Position numbers and translations under genes: made by a program
NCBI RefSeq assembly: GCF_023586085.1
Contig: NZ_CP097757.1
Location: 186,001 to 250,000, forward strand
DNA from: Blochmannia endosymbiont of Camponotus sp.
GTDB taxonomy: Bacteria > Pseudomonadota > Gammaproteobacteria > Enterobacterales > Enterobacteriaceae
Direction: 5' to 3'
DNA: 64,000 bases
Shown here: positions 1 through 13,595 of the stretch, one piece after another
Layout: each line of letters opens with the position of its first letter
Numbering within the stretch: position 1 is the stretch's first letter
The notes under the pieces: model-generated
Databases searched by the model: none
What the model saw: the letters and a program-made list of their open reading frames with translations, nothing else
Told to the model about the DNA's origin: nothing

Positions 1-150
1 TGTTTCAACTTTTTTTGGCATTAAATTAAGAATTAATATTTTTAAAGAATGGAGTTCTTGAAAAATATCTTGCGATTTTTGCATAATAAAAATATCTTCG
101 TTTTGCAAAAACTTTACCGCAGGCAATTTATCTAATACCCGAACTGGCAT
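1..150 (-). CDS. metA: Homoserine O-succinyltransferase MetA, N-terminal 50 codons only
   Basis: The gene runs leftward off the window edge, so only the first 50 residues are visible. The start [12 protein letters not shown] and the block [15 protein letters not shown] match the beginning of E. coli MetA ([27 protein letters not shown]), with no gaps that I can see. MetA transfers a succinyl group from succinyl-CoA to homoserine, the first committed step of methionine synthesis. Keeping it suggests that the symbiont still makes methionine from homoserine. The catalytic Cys/His/Glu residues lie outside the window. Family assignment is firm; intactness of the rest is unknown. Confidence 0.9.
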   Translation of the reverse strand, partial: MPVRVLDKLPAVKFLQNEDIFIMQKSQDIFQELHSLKILILNLMPKKVET

Positions 151-514
151 AGCGTTATGATCTTTAATATATACGTACAAAATTTATCTAATTTTATATG
201 GTTTATTATCTTGTCTATATAGACAAAACCTAATTTTCATCTTTTGTCATAAGAATAGAACAAGTTTTGATAAAAATTAAATTTTTTCACGCATATGCAT
301 AGAATACAGACATTAAGTTATAGTTAAGAACGGTTGATGTTGTGTCAGTAAATATGACTGTGCATATAGCTATATTTAAAAGCGGAATTAGTACTGATAA
401 ATGTCTATTATTATATGTAGAGTAAAAACCAATACTATTAATTTTTACCAGATTTATTTATATAGTAAATGAATGTCTCTGTATTTTTAACAAAATAAAA
501 ACCTGATAAAGTAA
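151..514. other. Non-coding spacer between metA and tRNA-Ile
   Basis: AT-rich spacer of about 360 bases with no open frame that I can relate to a protein. It should hold the metA promoter, but no convincing -35/-10 pair stands out. C slightly exceeds G on the + strand here, the opposite of most of the window. Confidence 0.5.
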
Positions 515-532
515 CCTATCAACAATGATAGG
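515..532 (-). terminator. Hairpin overlapping the tRNA-Ile 3' end
   Basis: Perfect 7-bp arms (CCTATCA / TGATAGG) with a 4-nt loop. Read leftward, the hairpin begins inside the last bases of the tRNA acceptor strand. It is followed, after TTACTTTATCAGG, by a T-rich run, as expected of a Rho-independent terminator. A terminator that shares bases with the tRNA acceptor stem is unusual. Confidence 0.5.
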
Positions 533-602
533 CCTGAGTGGAATTGAACCACCGTCCTCACCCTTATCAGGGGTGCGCTCTAACCGCCTGAGCTACAAGC
601 CT
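529..602 (-). tRNA. tRNA-Ile (anticodon GAT)
   Basis: A 74-nt cloverleaf on the minus strand. The acceptor stem AGGCTTG pairs with CAGGCCT (one G-T), the D arm carries TAGCTCAGGCGGTTAGAGC, the anticodon loop is CTGATAA, the T arm contains GGTTCAATTCC, and the discriminator is A. The next bases are TCA rather than CCA, so the CCA end must be added by CCA-adding enzyme. In most enterics this gene lies in the 16S-23S rRNA spacer. Here no rRNA gene flanks it on either side. Confidence 0.95.
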
Positions 603-1278
603 GTAATATATAGCGTGAAACCATATCATTCTTTATAACTTCAACCACAATAATATAATGCAAATATTAATACTTTGTTATTGAAACCGTTCGTTGTTAT
701 TAACATAATGCGTGATCAAGTACACAGACTAACGATTCTTATATAAGATAAACTATTTTACCACAATAACATGATTAGGAATGCTGATTCAAGCATTTCT
801 GTGTATTTACATACCAATCAAAAGAATTATTAAATAATAGTAAATATTCAACTTTTTTATTTTTATGATATGTGTGATACTAATTATCAATGTTGTAATT
901 TTTAATTTTCCGTAACAATATATACCATAATTCAAATAATTATCGTGTAATTACCAAACAGTAATACCGATTCAATTGATGTGAAAATGAATAATTAATC
1001 TATTCTTTGTAGTTGAATTTCTTAATCTTTTTTATTACAATTATTGTAATAGTATTATTGAATGAACAAATTAAATATCAGTGTGTAGTAATGTATTTGC
1101 TGAAATAAAGGGTTATTACATTATGATGTGTATATTTGTGGCACATATATGGATGCAATTTGTTGTTGTTCCGTCCTTGCATAAGTACTTAGATAGTGAA
1201 ATATTACTGAAAAATTTTTGTCAATACGAAATCGTTCTTCCAATAAAATAAGTATTATTTGCGCGCTGAGGTTAATGT
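603..1278. other. Non-coding region upstream of mnmG; candidate replication origin
   Basis: There are 676 bases with no gene. In E. coli oriC lies directly upstream of mnmG. No DnaA box (TTATCCACA or close variant), no GATC cluster and no 13-mer array are visible, in keeping with the apparent loss of dnaA. My hand count gives about 51 C and 36 G on the + strand at 601-960, but about 11 C and 28 G at 1081-1200, so the skew flips near 950-1080. Genes to the left (metA, tRNA-Ile) point left and mnmG-atp point right. A 7-bp-arm palindrome, ATTACAA-TTA-TTGTAAT, sits at 1034-1050. The origin call is inference from skew and synteny. Confidence 0.45.
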
Positions 1279-3177
1279 ATGTTTTATTCGACTCATTTTG
1301 ATGTTATTGTTGTTGGAGGAGGTCATGCTGGAACAGAAGCGGCGTTAGCTGCTGCTAGAATGAAATGTAATACTTTATTAATTACGCATAATATCGATAC
1401 ACTTGGTCAAATGTCTTGTAATCCAGCTATTGGTGGTATAGGCAAAGGACATTTAGTAAAAGAAATTGACTCAATGGGTGGAGCGATGGCATGTGCTATA
1501 GATAACGCAGGAATTCAGTTTAGAATACTTAATAGAAGTAAAGGAGCTGCTGTTAGAGGAACACGCGCGCAGGCAGACAAGATATTATATCGTCAAATAA
1601 TACGTAATACTCTTGAATATCAAGATTTTTTATTAATTATTCAGGCTTCAGTAGAGGATTTAATAATTAATAAAAATAAAATTGTTGGAGTTTTTATTCC
1701 AAAGATAGGAATAAAAATTAGTGCTACATCTGTTGTATTGACAACAGGAACATTTCTTAATGGTAAGATCCATATTGGAATGAATAATTTCAGAGGTGGT
1801 CGTGCTGGAGACGTAGAATCATCCTCGTTGTTATCTAAACGATTAAAAGAATTTTCTTTGAGAGTCGGTCGTTTGAAAACAGGTACCTCTCCTCGTGTAC
1901 ATAGTAAAGGGATCAACTTTGGTTCTTTACAATCACAATATAGCGATAGTCCTGTTCCTGTGTTTTCATTTATAGGATCTGAAAAACAGCATCCTAAACA
2001 AATTCCTTGTTATATTACATATACCAACGATAAAACACATGAAATAATTAGATCAAATTTAAATCAAAGTCCCATGCACGCAGGATTAATAGAAGGGATT
2101 TCACCCCGTTATTGCCCATCTATAGAAGATAAGATAACTCGTTTTTCAGATCGTAATGCTCATCAAATTTTCTTAGAACCCGAAGGACTAACAACGCCTG
2201 AAATATACCTTAATGGCATTTCTACTAGTTTGCCATTTTATGTACAAATACAAATTATTAAGTCAATTCAAGGATTAGAAAATACTCATATAATTAGACC
2301 GGGATATGCAATTGAATACGATTTTTTTGATCCTCGTGATTTAAAGTTAACATTAGAAAGTAAATTTATTTCTGGTTTGTTTTTTTCTGGACAAATTAAT
2401 GGTACTACAGGCTATGAAGAGGCAGCTGCCCAAGGGTTATTAGCAGGAATAAATGCTGCTAGATTTTCTCAAAATAAAGAAGGATGGTATCCTAGAAGAG
2501 ATCAAGCATACTTAGGAGTACTTGTAGATGATTTGTGTACGCATGGAACAGAAGAACCTTATCGTATGTTTACGTCACGTGCTGAATATCGTTTGTCTTT
2601 ACGAGAGGATAACGCTGATTTAAGATTAACTTCAATTGCGCGACAACTAGGTTTAGTAGATGAGTTACGTTGGAAAAATTTTTGTTTAAAAAAAGAAAGT
2701 ATTGAAAAAGAACGTCAGAGATTACGTAATACTTATATTTTTCCATATAGTACAGATGCCAAGCAGTTAAATAATTTTCTTAAGACACCTTTAATATATG
2801 AAGTTAATGGGGAAGAGTTATTAAGAAGACCAGAAATTAATTATACAAATTTATCTAAGTTAAGAGTTTTTAGTTCGTTTATATTGGATCGCCAGGTATT
2901 TGAACAAATTGAAATTCAAATAAAATATGAGGGTTATATTCGTCATCAACAAAAGGAAATAGAGAGGTTCATTTGTAATGAGCATATATTATTACCAACT
3001 GATATAGATTTTAATGTTGTTTCTGGATTATCTAAAGAAGTAATCGATAAACTTAATGATTATAAGCCTTGTTCAATTGGACAGGCTTCTAGAATTTCTG
3101 GTATAACTCCTGCAGCTATCTCTAATTTATTAATTTGGTTGAAAAAAAAAGGTTTGTTAGGTCATAATATGTGTTAG
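1279..3177 (+). CDS. mnmG: tRNA uridine-5-carboxymethylaminomethyl(34) synthesis enzyme MnmG
   Basis: FAD-dependent partner of MnmE; together they modify the wobble uridine U34 of certain tRNAs (cmnm5U). The 632-residue product is about the E. coli length (629). The FAD-binding motif GGGHAG lies at residues 13-18. Family blocks include [41 protein letters not shown] and TSRAEYRL, and the C-terminal tRNA/MnmE-binding helical part is complete. The start is supported by GAGGT at 1268-1272. It is the first rightward gene beyond the putative origin. rsmG, which normally follows it, is absent. The partner mnmE is at 12105-13517. Confidence 0.98.
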   Translation: MFYSTHFDVIVVGGGHAGTEAALAAARMKCNTLLITHNIDTLGQMSCNPAIGGIGKGHLVKEIDSMGGAMACAIDNAGIQFRILNRSKGAAVRGTRAQADKILYRQIIRNTLEYQDFLLIIQASVEDLIINKNKIVGVFIPKIGIKISATSVVLTTGTFLNGKIHIGMNNFRGGRAGDVESSSLLSKRLKEFSLRVGRLKTGTSPRVHSKGINFGSLQSQYSDSPVPVFSFIGSEKQHPKQIPCYITYTNDKTHEIIRSNLNQSPMHAGLIEGISPRYCPSIEDKITRFSDRNAHQIFLEPEGLTTPEIYLNGISTSLPFYVQIQIIKSIQGLENTHIIRPGYAIEYDFFDPRDLKLTLESKFISGLFFSGQINGTTGYEEAAAQGLLAGINAARFSQNKEGWYPRRDQAYLGVLVDDLCTHGTEEPYRMFTSRAEYRLSLREDNADLRLTSIARQLGLVDELRWKNFCLKKESIEKERQRLRNTYIFPYSTDAKQLNNFLKTPLIYEVNGEELLRRPEINYTNLSKLRVFSSFILDRQVFEQIEIQIKYEGYIRHQQKEIERFICNEHILLPTDIDFNVVSGLSKEVIDKLNDYKPCSIGQASRISGITPAAISNLLIWLKKKGLLGHNMC

Positions 3178-3754
3178 TGATGTTAAATGATGACAACGTA
3201 TATCAACATAAGTACTACTATTCGTGAATTTTAGATAATTAATATTCCTATCGTATAGCGATTAGGTGAAAATGACGATATATGTTTTTATAAATTATTT
3301 TATAGAGAGATGATGCTGGCATATATGGTTTGAGTTAATCTCATTATATTTAGATATTTAAAAAGAAAGGGGATTATACTGGGATTTATTTGATGCGATA
3401 GTAGGTTTTTGGTTTTGTATAATCTACAGAAAATAAAAATGTATATTAATATTTGTGAATGGAGGAATTATATTGTTCAGTATTTGTCTTTTTTGATACG
3501 TGTATAGTGTATTATTATAAATAGGTAAATTAGTTTAATGTATTGTGTACAACTGATTTCGGTATGTCGACGATCATGGATTTATTCAAGTAAGTTGGTG
3601 TTTGTGGTTGTTTGTGGGCATTTAGTTTTGTATAAAAATTGAATCTAGATATTTTATTTTAAATAGTAAACGTTTTATAAGATCATTTTTTAGTATGTTA
3701 TATATTGTTATAATTGGTTATGTATCACAAGATCCAATTAGTATTAGATAAGAG
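3178..3754. other. Non-coding spacer where rsmG and atpI would lie
   Basis: In E. coli rsmG and atpI separate mnmG from atpB. This spacer has no frame that I can match to either, even as a broken gene. It must contain the promoter of the ATP synthase operon; a TATAAT at 3709-3714 is a possible -10 box, but no good -35 precedes it. Confidence 0.5.
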
Positions 3755-4618
<864 letters not shown>

Positions 4619-4660
4619 AATAGATGCTAATAACAATTATTATAACACAAAAGATTGTAG

Positions 4661-4912
<252 letters not shown>

Positions 4913-4971
4913 CAATTAAAATCTATGGATGTATTATTTGTTATTGATTATTAGATGTTGGGATTGGTACT

Positions 4972-5454
4972 GTGAATATTAATGCAACAATATTGGGTCA
5001 ATCTATTTCGTTTGTTTTATTTGTTTGGTTTTGTATGAAATATGTATGGTATCCATTTATGTCTACTATTGAAAAACGTCAAAAAGAAATTTCTGATAAT
5101 TTAACTTCTGCCAATCATACTAAAATTGAATCTGAACGCGCTCATGCTAAAGCCTTGCTTTGTTTAGCACAGGCTCGGGTTAAAGCTCAAGACATTATAC
5201 AACAAGCGAATAAATGCAAAATACAAATTATTGATGAAGCCAAACATGAGGCAGAAAAAGAGCAAAATAGAATGTTATCTCAAGCACGAAAACAGATCCT
5301 TTATGAAAGAAAATCTGTTGCTGATGAATTAAGAAAGCAAATGAGTAAGATTGCGGTTGAAGGGGCAGAAAAGATTATAGAACATTCTATCAATGAACTA
5401 GTTGATATAAATATTATAAATAAGATCATTAACACATTATCATATGAGGATTAA
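4972..5454 (+). CDS. atpF: F1Fo ATP synthase subunit b (GTG start)
   Basis: Peripheral stalk subunit of 160 residues (E. coli 156). One N-terminal membrane helix (about residues 5-25, ILGQSISFVLFVWFCMKYVW) leads into a long charged helix that dimerises and binds F1 through subunit delta. The start codon is GTG, and MNINATILGQ aligns with E. coli MNLNATILGQ, whose gene also starts with GTG. The stop codon abuts the atpH ATG with no gap, suggesting translational coupling. Confidence 0.97.
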   Translation: MNINATILGQSISFVLFVWFCMKYVWYPFMSTIEKRQKEISDNLTSANHTKIESERAHAKALLCLAQARVKAQDIIQQANKCKIQIIDEAKHEAEKEQNRMLSQARKQILYERKSVADELRKQMSKIAVEGAEKIIEHSINELVDINIINKIINTLSYED

Positions 5455-6000
5455 ATGTCTAGTGAGGTTGTTATTGCCCATACATATGCAGTGGCTATAT
5501 TTAATGTAGCTGTAGCATATAAAAATATAATAAAATGGGAATCAATTCTTAATTTATTTTCTAAGATAAGTCAGCATAGTTTAGTAAAATCTTTATTTTT
5601 TAGATATTTAGAATCAAAAAAATTATCAAATATATTTATTGCTATTTGTGAAGATTATCAAAAAAAGAAAATTGATAATTTTAGTAAAAATATAATTTAC
5701 ATTATGGCAGAAAATAATCGATTACCGTTATTACCAATTGTTTTTAAAGAGTTTGTAAACATATGTGCTATACACATGGGTACTATAGAAATAGAAATTA
5801 TCTCTGTTTCTCCTTTAGACTGTAGACAGTTAAATAAAATTTCTGATGTAATGACCAGGCGTTTATCTAAAAAAGTAAATTTAGTGCATAAAATTGATAA
5901 AGGCATGCTAGCTGGTGTGGTGATTCGTGTTGGAGATACTATTATTGACGGAAGCATACGTGGACGTATTTTACGTTTAAATCATATACTACAATCTTAA
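5455..6000 (+). CDS. atpH: F1Fo ATP synthase subunit delta
   Basis: Links the b-subunit stalk to the top of F1. 181 residues against 177 in E. coli. The N-terminal half is a helical bundle ([17 protein letters not shown]) and the C-terminal half contains the conserved stretch [22 protein letters not shown] typical of the family. It is the most diverged subunit in the operon, as is usual for delta. It starts directly after the atpF stop. Confidence 0.95.
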   Translation: MSSEVVIAHTYAVAIFNVAVAYKNIIKWESILNLFSKISQHSLVKSLFFRYLESKKLSNIFIAICEDYQKKKIDNFSKNIIYIMAENNRLPLLPIVFKEFVNICAIHMGTIEIEIISVSPLDCRQLNKISDVMTRRLSKKVNLVHKIDKGMLAGVVIRVGDTIIDGSIRGRILRLNHILQS

Positions 6001-6038
6001 TATTTTTTAATTTTATTCCTTTAGGTGCAAATAAAATC

Positions 6039-7580
6039 ATGCAATTAAATTCAAATGAAATTAGTGAATTAATTAGGCGGCGTATTGCTCAATTTGATAT
6101 AACGTATGAGACTCGCAATGAGGGTACTATTACTGCTGTAGGAGATGGGGTAATTCATATACATGGTTTAACAAATATCATGCAAGGTGAAATGATTGCT
6201 CTTCCATCAAATCAGTTCGCTGTAGCATTAAATTTAGAACGTAATTCTGTTGGCGCTGTAGTTATGGGTTCATACTTAAATTTATCCGAAGGAATGGTGG
6301 CAAAGTGTACAGGAAATATATTACAAGTGCCTGTTGGAACGGAATTATTAGGAAGAGTAGTAAATACATTGGGTATGCCTGTGGATAATAAAGGAGCAGT
6401 ACAATGTTCGTGTTATCTTCCGGTAGAAGCTAACGCACCCAGTGTAATAGATCGAAAATCAATAGATGAACCAATTCAAACCGGGTATAAATCTGTTGAT
6501 TCTATGGTTCCTATTGGGCGTGGTCAACGTGAATTAATTATAGGGGACCGACAAACTGGAAAATCTGCATTAGCAATTGATACTATTATTAATCAACGTT
6601 ATAGTGGAGTTAAGTGTATTTATGTTGCTATTGGTCAAAAAGCAACGACCGTGGCTAGTGTTGTAAAAAAATTAGAGCAGCATCATGCTTTAGCTAATAC
6701 TATTGTGGTTCTTGCATCTGCCTCTGAGTCTGCTGTATTACAATATTTGGCTCCTTATGCTGGATGCGCTATGGGAGAGTATTTTAGAGATCGTGGAGAA
6801 GATGTCTTAATTATATATGACGATCTTTCTAAACAAGCAATAGCTTATCGTCAAATTTCTTTATTGTTACGACGTCCTCCTGGACGAGAGGCGTATCCAG
6901 GAGATGTATTTTATTTACATTCTCGTTTATTAGAACGAGCATCGAGAGTCAGTTCTGATTATGTTGAGCAATGTACTCATGGGAAAGTAACAGGAAAAAC
7001 TGGTTCGTTGACTGCAATACCTATTATTGAAACTCAAGCTGGAGATGTTTCTTCGTTTATCCCAACTAATGTAATTTCTATTACTGATGGTCAGATTTTC
7101 TTGGAATCTCATTTATTTAATTCAGGAATTCGTCCTGCAGTAAATCCAGGAATTTCAGTATCTCGAGTTGGAGGATCTGCTCAAACTAAAATTATGAAGG
7201 TGTTATCTGGTGGAATTCGTACCGCTTTAGCTCAATATCGCGAACTAGCTGCTTTTTCTCAGTTTGCTTCAGAATTAGATGAAGTTACACAAAAACAATT
7301 AAAACATGGTCAAAGAGTTACTGAATTATTAAAACAAAAACAATATGCACCTATGCCTCTTTCATGTCAATCTATTGTTTTATTTGCAGTGATACATGGT
7401 TATTTAGAAGATGTTGAAGTATCAAAAATAAGTGATTTTGAATCTGCATTAATATTATATATGACTTATGAAGAAAAGGAACTTATGAAAATAATCGACC
7501 ATGATGGTATATATGATATAAATATTGAAAATAAATTCAAAAATATTCTTAAAACCTTTAAATCACATCAATCCTGGTAA
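6039..7580 (+). CDS. atpA: F1Fo ATP synthase subunit alpha
   Basis: Non-catalytic nucleotide-binding F1 subunit. At 513 residues it is exactly the E. coli length. The P-loop GDRQTGKS is at 169-176, and the arginine that reaches into the catalytic site lies in [12 protein letters not shown]. The N-terminal beta barrel (about 25-95) and C-terminal helical domain are both present. It lies 38 bases after atpH, inside the operon, and nothing in it looks degraded. Confidence 0.98.
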   Translation: MQLNSNEISELIRRRIAQFDITYETRNEGTITAVGDGVIHIHGLTNIMQGEMIALPSNQFAVALNLERNSVGAVVMGSYLNLSEGMVAKCTGNILQVPVGTELLGRVVNTLGMPVDNKGAVQCSCYLPVEANAPSVIDRKSIDEPIQTGYKSVDSMVPIGRGQRELIIGDRQTGKSALAIDTIINQRYSGVKCIYVAIGQKATTVASVVKKLEQHHALANTIVVLASASESAVLQYLAPYAGCAMGEYFRDRGEDVLIIYDDLSKQAIAYRQISLLLRRPPGREAYPGDVFYLHSRLLERASRVSSDYVEQCTHGKVTGKTGSLTAIPIIETQAGDVSSFIPTNVISITDGQIFLESHLFNSGIRPAVNPGISVSRVGGSAQTKIMKVLSGGIRTALAQYRELAAFSQFASELDEVTQKQLKHGQRVTELLKQKQYAPMPLSCQSIVLFAVIHGYLEDVEVSKISDFESALILYMTYEEKELMKIIDHDGIYDINIENKFKNILKTFKSHQSW

Positions 7581-7614
7581 ATTCAACCGCATTATTATTG
7601 TGGAATGAGAAAAC

Positions 7615-9902
<2,288 letters not shown>

Positions 9903-9927
9903 AATTTAACATGTATAAGGTATGCAT

Positions 9928-10362
9928 ATGTCTGTAAATACTTATCATTTGACTGTTGTTTCTATTGAAAGTCAGATATTTTCTGGTGTAGTTCAGAAAA
10001 TTCAAGTAGTAGGTATTGAAGGTGAAATGGGCATTTTTCCAGGTCATGCTCCGTTGCTTACGTCGATCAAGCCAGGAGTGTTGCGTATAGTAAAGTTATG
10101 TGATGATGAAGAATATGTATATATATCCGGGGGTATCCTTGAAGTTCAAAAAAATATAGTAACAATATTGGCAGATACAGCTATTCGTGCTGAAGAATTA
10201 GATGAAAAAAAAGCTGAAGAAGCGAAACATGAGGCTGAAAAACAAATTAAAAACTTACGTCATAATGATGATGTAGATTACATTAAAATTGCTTCAGAAA
10301 TATCCAAAGCTATTGCAAAACTTAGATTGATTGAATTAACTAAAAAAAATAAGCATATATAA
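9928..10362 (+). CDS. atpC: F1Fo ATP synthase subunit epsilon
   Basis: Rotor subunit and inhibitor of ATP hydrolysis. ATG 9928 is favoured over ATG 9922 because AAGG at 9917-9920 lies 7 bases before it and only 1 base before the other; the product is then 144 residues (E. coli 139). The N-terminal beta sandwich ([24 protein letters not shown]) and the C-terminal two-helix regulatory arm ([15 protein letters not shown]) are present. Last gene of the atp operon. Confidence 0.96.
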   Translation: MSVNTYHLTVVSIESQIFSGVVQKIQVVGIEGEMGIFPGHAPLLTSIKPGVLRIVKLCDDEEYVYISGGILEVQKNIVTILADTAIRAEELDEKKAEEAKHEAEKQIKNLRHNDDVDYIKIASEISKAIAKLRLIELTKKNKHI

Positions 10363-10372
10363 TATATAATTA

Positions 10373-10390
10373 TAATATAATGTTATATTA
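10373..10390. terminator. AT-only hairpin after atpC
   Basis: TAATATAA-TG-TTATATTA, 8-bp arms, 11 bases after the atpC stop and followed by AAAAAATTTT. It has no G-C pairs in the stem, so it may be a weak terminator or chance in AT-rich DNA. Confidence 0.2.
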
Positions 10391-10480
10391 AAAAATTTTA
10401 TGTATATAAATGTAATCGTATATTGTGATTGCGTAAAGAAATTTATTTCATAAATAAAAAATAAAAGAGATATATAAATT

Positions 10481-11869
10481 ATGTCATATCTTAGTTTTAG
10501 TGCAATTATTCTTGCTGCTGGTAGAGGTAATAGGATGCTATCTGATATACCAAAATCGCTACATCAAATTGGTGGAAAGTGTATATTACAACATTTAATT
10601 GATTCTGTAGTGCAGGCAGGGGTTCAGTGCGTATATGTAGTATATGGCTATAAAGGTGAAACAATAATGGAAAAAATTAATACAGATCAATATAAAGTTC
10701 CTGTACATTGGATATTGCAACATGAGCTTGTTGGAACTGGAAATGCTGCGCAGAGAGCATTATCTATCATCAGTGATAGAGAAGAAATCCTTTGTTTGTA
10801 TGGCGATGTCCCTTTTATTTCCTATAAGACATTACAACGACTGCATACTATTAAATCGCAGTGTGATATAAGTATGTTAACAGCTACATTATCTAATCCA
10901 CATGGGTATGGACGTATTGTACGAAACCAAAAAGGTGGTGTTATTAATGTAATAGAACATGATGATATAAATAATGATGATCATAAAAAAATAAAAGAAG
11001 TGAATACTGGTATTTTTATTGCTATTTCTGGAAATTTAAAGCGTTGGTTAAACTTATTAACAATTCATAGATCAAAGAATGAATTTTATTTAACAGATAT
11101 AATTCAGATAGCTCATCAATCAGGTTATATTATACGCACTATTCATCCTTATGATACGTTTGAAATCATGGGAGTAAATAGTAAATCAGATTTAGTGTCT
11201 TTAGAGAGACAATATCAACAGAGACAAGCACAAGGTTTGTTATCATCAGGAGTAGTAATATCCGATCCAAATAGATTTGATTTAAGAGGAACATTAGTGT
11301 GTGGAAAAGATGTATATATTGATGTAAATGTGATTATTGAAGGAGATGTTTCTTTAGGGAATAGAGTTAGAATAGGAGCAAATTGTATATTGAAAGATAC
11401 AGAGATTGAAGACGATGTAGTGATATATCCGTTTTCAATTATTGAAAGCGCAAAAATAAGTATTCAGAGTAATATCGGACCATTTGTTCGATTAAGACCA
11501 GGAACTGAATTAAAAGAAAACAGTCATGTAGGAAATTTTGTTGAGATAAAAAATACTCAATTGGGTAAACAATCAAAAGTTAGACATCTTAGTTATTTAG
11601 GTGATGCAGAAATTGGCGCACAGGTAAATATTGGAGCTGGAACAATTATTTGTAATTATGATGGCATTAAGAAACATCATACTGTTATTGGAGATGGTGT
11701 TTTTATTGGAGCTGATAGTCAGTTGGTAGCTCCAATAATTGTTGGAAAAAATGCAACTATTGGTGCTGGAACTACAGTAACTCAAGATGTGCCGGCTGGT
11801 GAAACTATTATCAGTAGAATACGCCAGTTTTCTATTTTGAATTGGAAGCGATCAAAAAATAAAAAATAG
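10481..11869 (+). CDS. glmU: Bifunctional GlmU: N-acetylglucosamine-1-phosphate uridyltransferase / glucosamine-1-phosphate acetyltransferase
   Basis: Makes UDP-N-acetylglucosamine, the sugar donor for peptidoglycan (via MurA, also in this window) and lipid A. 462 residues (E. coli 456). The N-terminal uridyltransferase domain has LAAGRGNRM at 11-19 and the substrate lysine in [13 protein letters not shown]. The C-terminal left-handed beta helix (about 250-440) shows the hexapeptide repeats and the acetyltransferase blocks GPFVRLRPG and [13 protein letters not shown]. It follows atpC as in E. coli, but glmS, normally next, is absent. Confidence 0.98.
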   Translation: MSYLSFSAIILAAGRGNRMLSDIPKSLHQIGGKCILQHLIDSVVQAGVQCVYVVYGYKGETIMEKINTDQYKVPVHWILQHELVGTGNAAQRALSIISDREEILCLYGDVPFISYKTLQRLHTIKSQCDISMLTATLSNPHGYGRIVRNQKGGVINVIEHDDINNDDHKKIKEVNTGIFIAISGNLKRWLNLLTIHRSKNEFYLTDIIQIAHQSGYIIRTIHPYDTFEIMGVNSKSDLVSLERQYQQRQAQGLLSSGVVISDPNRFDLRGTLVCGKDVYIDVNVIIEGDVSLGNRVRIGANCILKDTEIEDDVVIYPFSIIESAKISIQSNIGPFVRLRPGTELKENSHVGNFVEIKNTQLGKQSKVRHLSYLGDAEIGAQVNIGAGTIICNYDGIKKHHTVIGDGVFIGADSQLVAPIIVGKNATIGAGTTVTQDVPAGETIISRIRQFSILNWKRSKNKK

Positions 11870-11909
11870 ACCCTATTGTTTTGTTTTGTTTATTTAAGGG
11901 TCGTGTATC

Positions 11910-11938
11910 ATACAAAATATTTTATTATAATTTTGTAT
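11910..11938 (+). terminator. Possible glmU terminator hairpin
   Basis: Arms ATACAAAAT / ATTTTGTAT (9 bp, perfect), 11-nt loop, followed by TTT, 40 bases after the glmU stop. A weaker GACCCT / AGGGTC pair (11869-11874 / 11897-11902) lies in front. The stem is AT-rich, so the call is tentative. Confidence 0.3.
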
Positions 11939-12060
11939 TTTGACATTAATCTCATCGTATATTTATGTTTTAAAGTATGTGTATTTGAATATATAACAAT
12001 TACGTATATACTGGTTTTCAAGTTATTATGTACTGAAAAAGTAATAGTGTTAAGTTTATA

Positions 12061-12091
12061 TTTATAAAAAAATTATACAATTTTTTATAAA
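12061..12091. terminator. Two-way terminator between glmU and mnmE
   Basis: Perfect 11-bp arms, TTTATAAAAAA / TTTTTTATAAA, with a 9-nt loop. It lies 13 bases beyond the mnmE stop and about 190 beyond the glmU stop, between converging genes. The A/T tracts give a U-run in both directions, which fits a bidirectional terminator. Confidence 0.4.
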
Positions 12092-12104
12092 ATTTATGAA
12101 GTGA

Positions 12105-13517
12105 TTATTTTCCAACGCAAAATGTGGAAAAAATTTTATCTAATAAATCTTCAGAAGTAAATTTTCCAAAAATTTTACTTAGTTCGTTGTGTGCTAATCT
12201 AAGATCTTCAGCAAAAAGTTCATTGATAGTCATAATAGATAATAATTGATTTTGAGCAGATAAAAGATATTTAGAAGTCTTTTCAAGGGAATTTAGGTGG
12301 CGCCTACGAGCAATAAAATTTCCTTGGTTTTCAGTCAAGTTATAAGAATATTTTTTTTGTTGTTTATATTTTATATGAGTATTTAAGTGTTTTCGTAATA
12401 AATCTGTTCCATCATCAAATAAAGCCGACAAGGTGATACATGTATAATTATTTACTTTGCTAATTCCAATTTGTTCCTTGGTTAAATCAGATTTATTACG
12501 TATAATTGTAATGGGGATTTTTTTATTTTTAACAAATAATATTTCTTCTACATATTTTAATGTAATGTTATATTTTCTATTCGAATCATCATTAGAATCA
12601 ATTACCCATAAAATATGATCTGCGTTATTTAATTCGTTCCATGCGCGTTTTATTCCAATTTGTTCGATTTCATTATTACTATTTTTTTGTAATCCAGCAG
12701 TATCGGTAATATGGCACGTTACTCCATCTAATTGAATAGATTCATGTAATGTATCTCGTGTCGTTCCCGATATCGTGCTTACAATGGCTCTATTAATGCC
12801 AATTAATGCATTAAATAAACTAGATTTTCCTGCATTTGGGTTGCCAGCAATTACTATTTTTGTTCCTTCACGCAACAACACACCGTGACAGGTTGATTCG
12901 TATACTTGTTGCATGTCATTTATAATATTTTTTAATTTTTTTTTAATTTTATTAAATGGTAATACATTAGTTACTTCTTCTGAAAAGTCAATAGATGCTT
13001 CTATGTGTGTACGTAAATTAGTAAGTTTCTTTAAAATTATATGTATTTTACGAGAAAAGGTTCCTTGTAGGGTATTCGATGCCGATTTTGCAGCCTGATG
13101 TGAAGAAGCATCAATAATATCGGCGATCGCTTCTGCTTGTATGAGATCTATTTTATTATTTAAGAATGCTCGTTTGGTAAATTCTCCTGGATGTGCTATT
13201 CGAATATCAGAAGATGTTTTTAAAATACGTTCTAACAATACATCTAAAATCATTTGACCACCGTGTCCATGGATTTCTAGTATGTTTTCTCCTGTAAAAG
13301 AATTTGGTTCAGGAAAAAATAAGGCTATTACTTTGTCTAATACGAATCCGTCTGTATCCAAAAATGGTAAATATTCTGCTTTTCTAGGTTCGAGTATTTT
13401 TCCTAATAATTTAGGAACAATTTCAGGAACTGAATTTCCAGATATTCGTATAACCCCAATACCCCCATGTCCTGGAGGTGTAGAAATAGCTACAATTGTA
13501 TCCGTTATGTAATGCAT
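12105..13517 (-). CDS. mnmE: tRNA modification GTPase MnmE
   Basis: Partner of MnmG in U34 modification. 470 residues (E. coli 454). The N-terminal tetrahydrofolate-binding domain (DTIVAISTPPGHGGIGVIRISG) is followed by a helical domain with the G domain inserted: G1 GNPNAGKS 225-232, G2 GTTRDT 251-256, G3 DTAG 272-275, and G4 NKSD. The C-terminal CVGK (467-470) supplies the cysteine conserved in the family. It lies downstream of yidC as in E. coli. All catalytic motifs are intact. Confidence 0.98.
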   Translation of the reverse strand: MHYITDTIVAISTPPGHGGIGVIRISGNSVPEIVPKLLGKILEPRKAEYLPFLDTDGFVLDKVIALFFPEPNSFTGENILEIHGHGGQMILDVLLERILKTSSDIRIAHPGEFTKRAFLNNKIDLIQAEAIADIIDASSHQAAKSASNTLQGTFSRKIHIILKKLTNLRTHIEASIDFSEEVTNVLPFNKIKKKLKNIINDMQQVYESTCHGVLLREGTKIVIAGNPNAGKSSLFNALIGINRAIVSTISGTTRDTLHESIQLDGVTCHITDTAGLQKNSNNEIEQIGIKRAWNELNNADHILWVIDSNDDSNRKYNITLKYVEEILFVKNKKIPITIIRNKSDLTKEQIGISKVNNYTCITLSALFDDGTDLLRKHLNTHIKYKQQKKYSYNLTENQGNFIARRRHLNSLEKTSKYLLSAQNQLLSIMTINELFAEDLRLAHNELSKIFGKFTSEDLLDKIFSTFCVGK

Positions 13518-13595
13518 AAATTTTTAGTCATTTTGACAACACAAATATTAAAATAGAAAAATATCTCATGTTAAAAATCATGTTCTTATTAATTT

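Noticed and set aside
603..1278. DnaA boxes in the presumed origin
   Set aside because: No TTATCCACA-like 9-mer with one mismatch or less was found by eye on either strand.
6886..6912. 8-bp inverted repeat CTCCTGGA / TCCAGGAG in atpA
   Set aside because: It falls on a strongly conserved protein segment ([11 protein letters not shown]), and 8 bp is within chance.
11876..12067. 63-codon rightward frame after glmU
   Set aside because: Low-complexity hydrophobic and Tyr/Val-rich translation, no ribosome site, lies over hairpin sequence. It looks like chance in AT-rich DNA.
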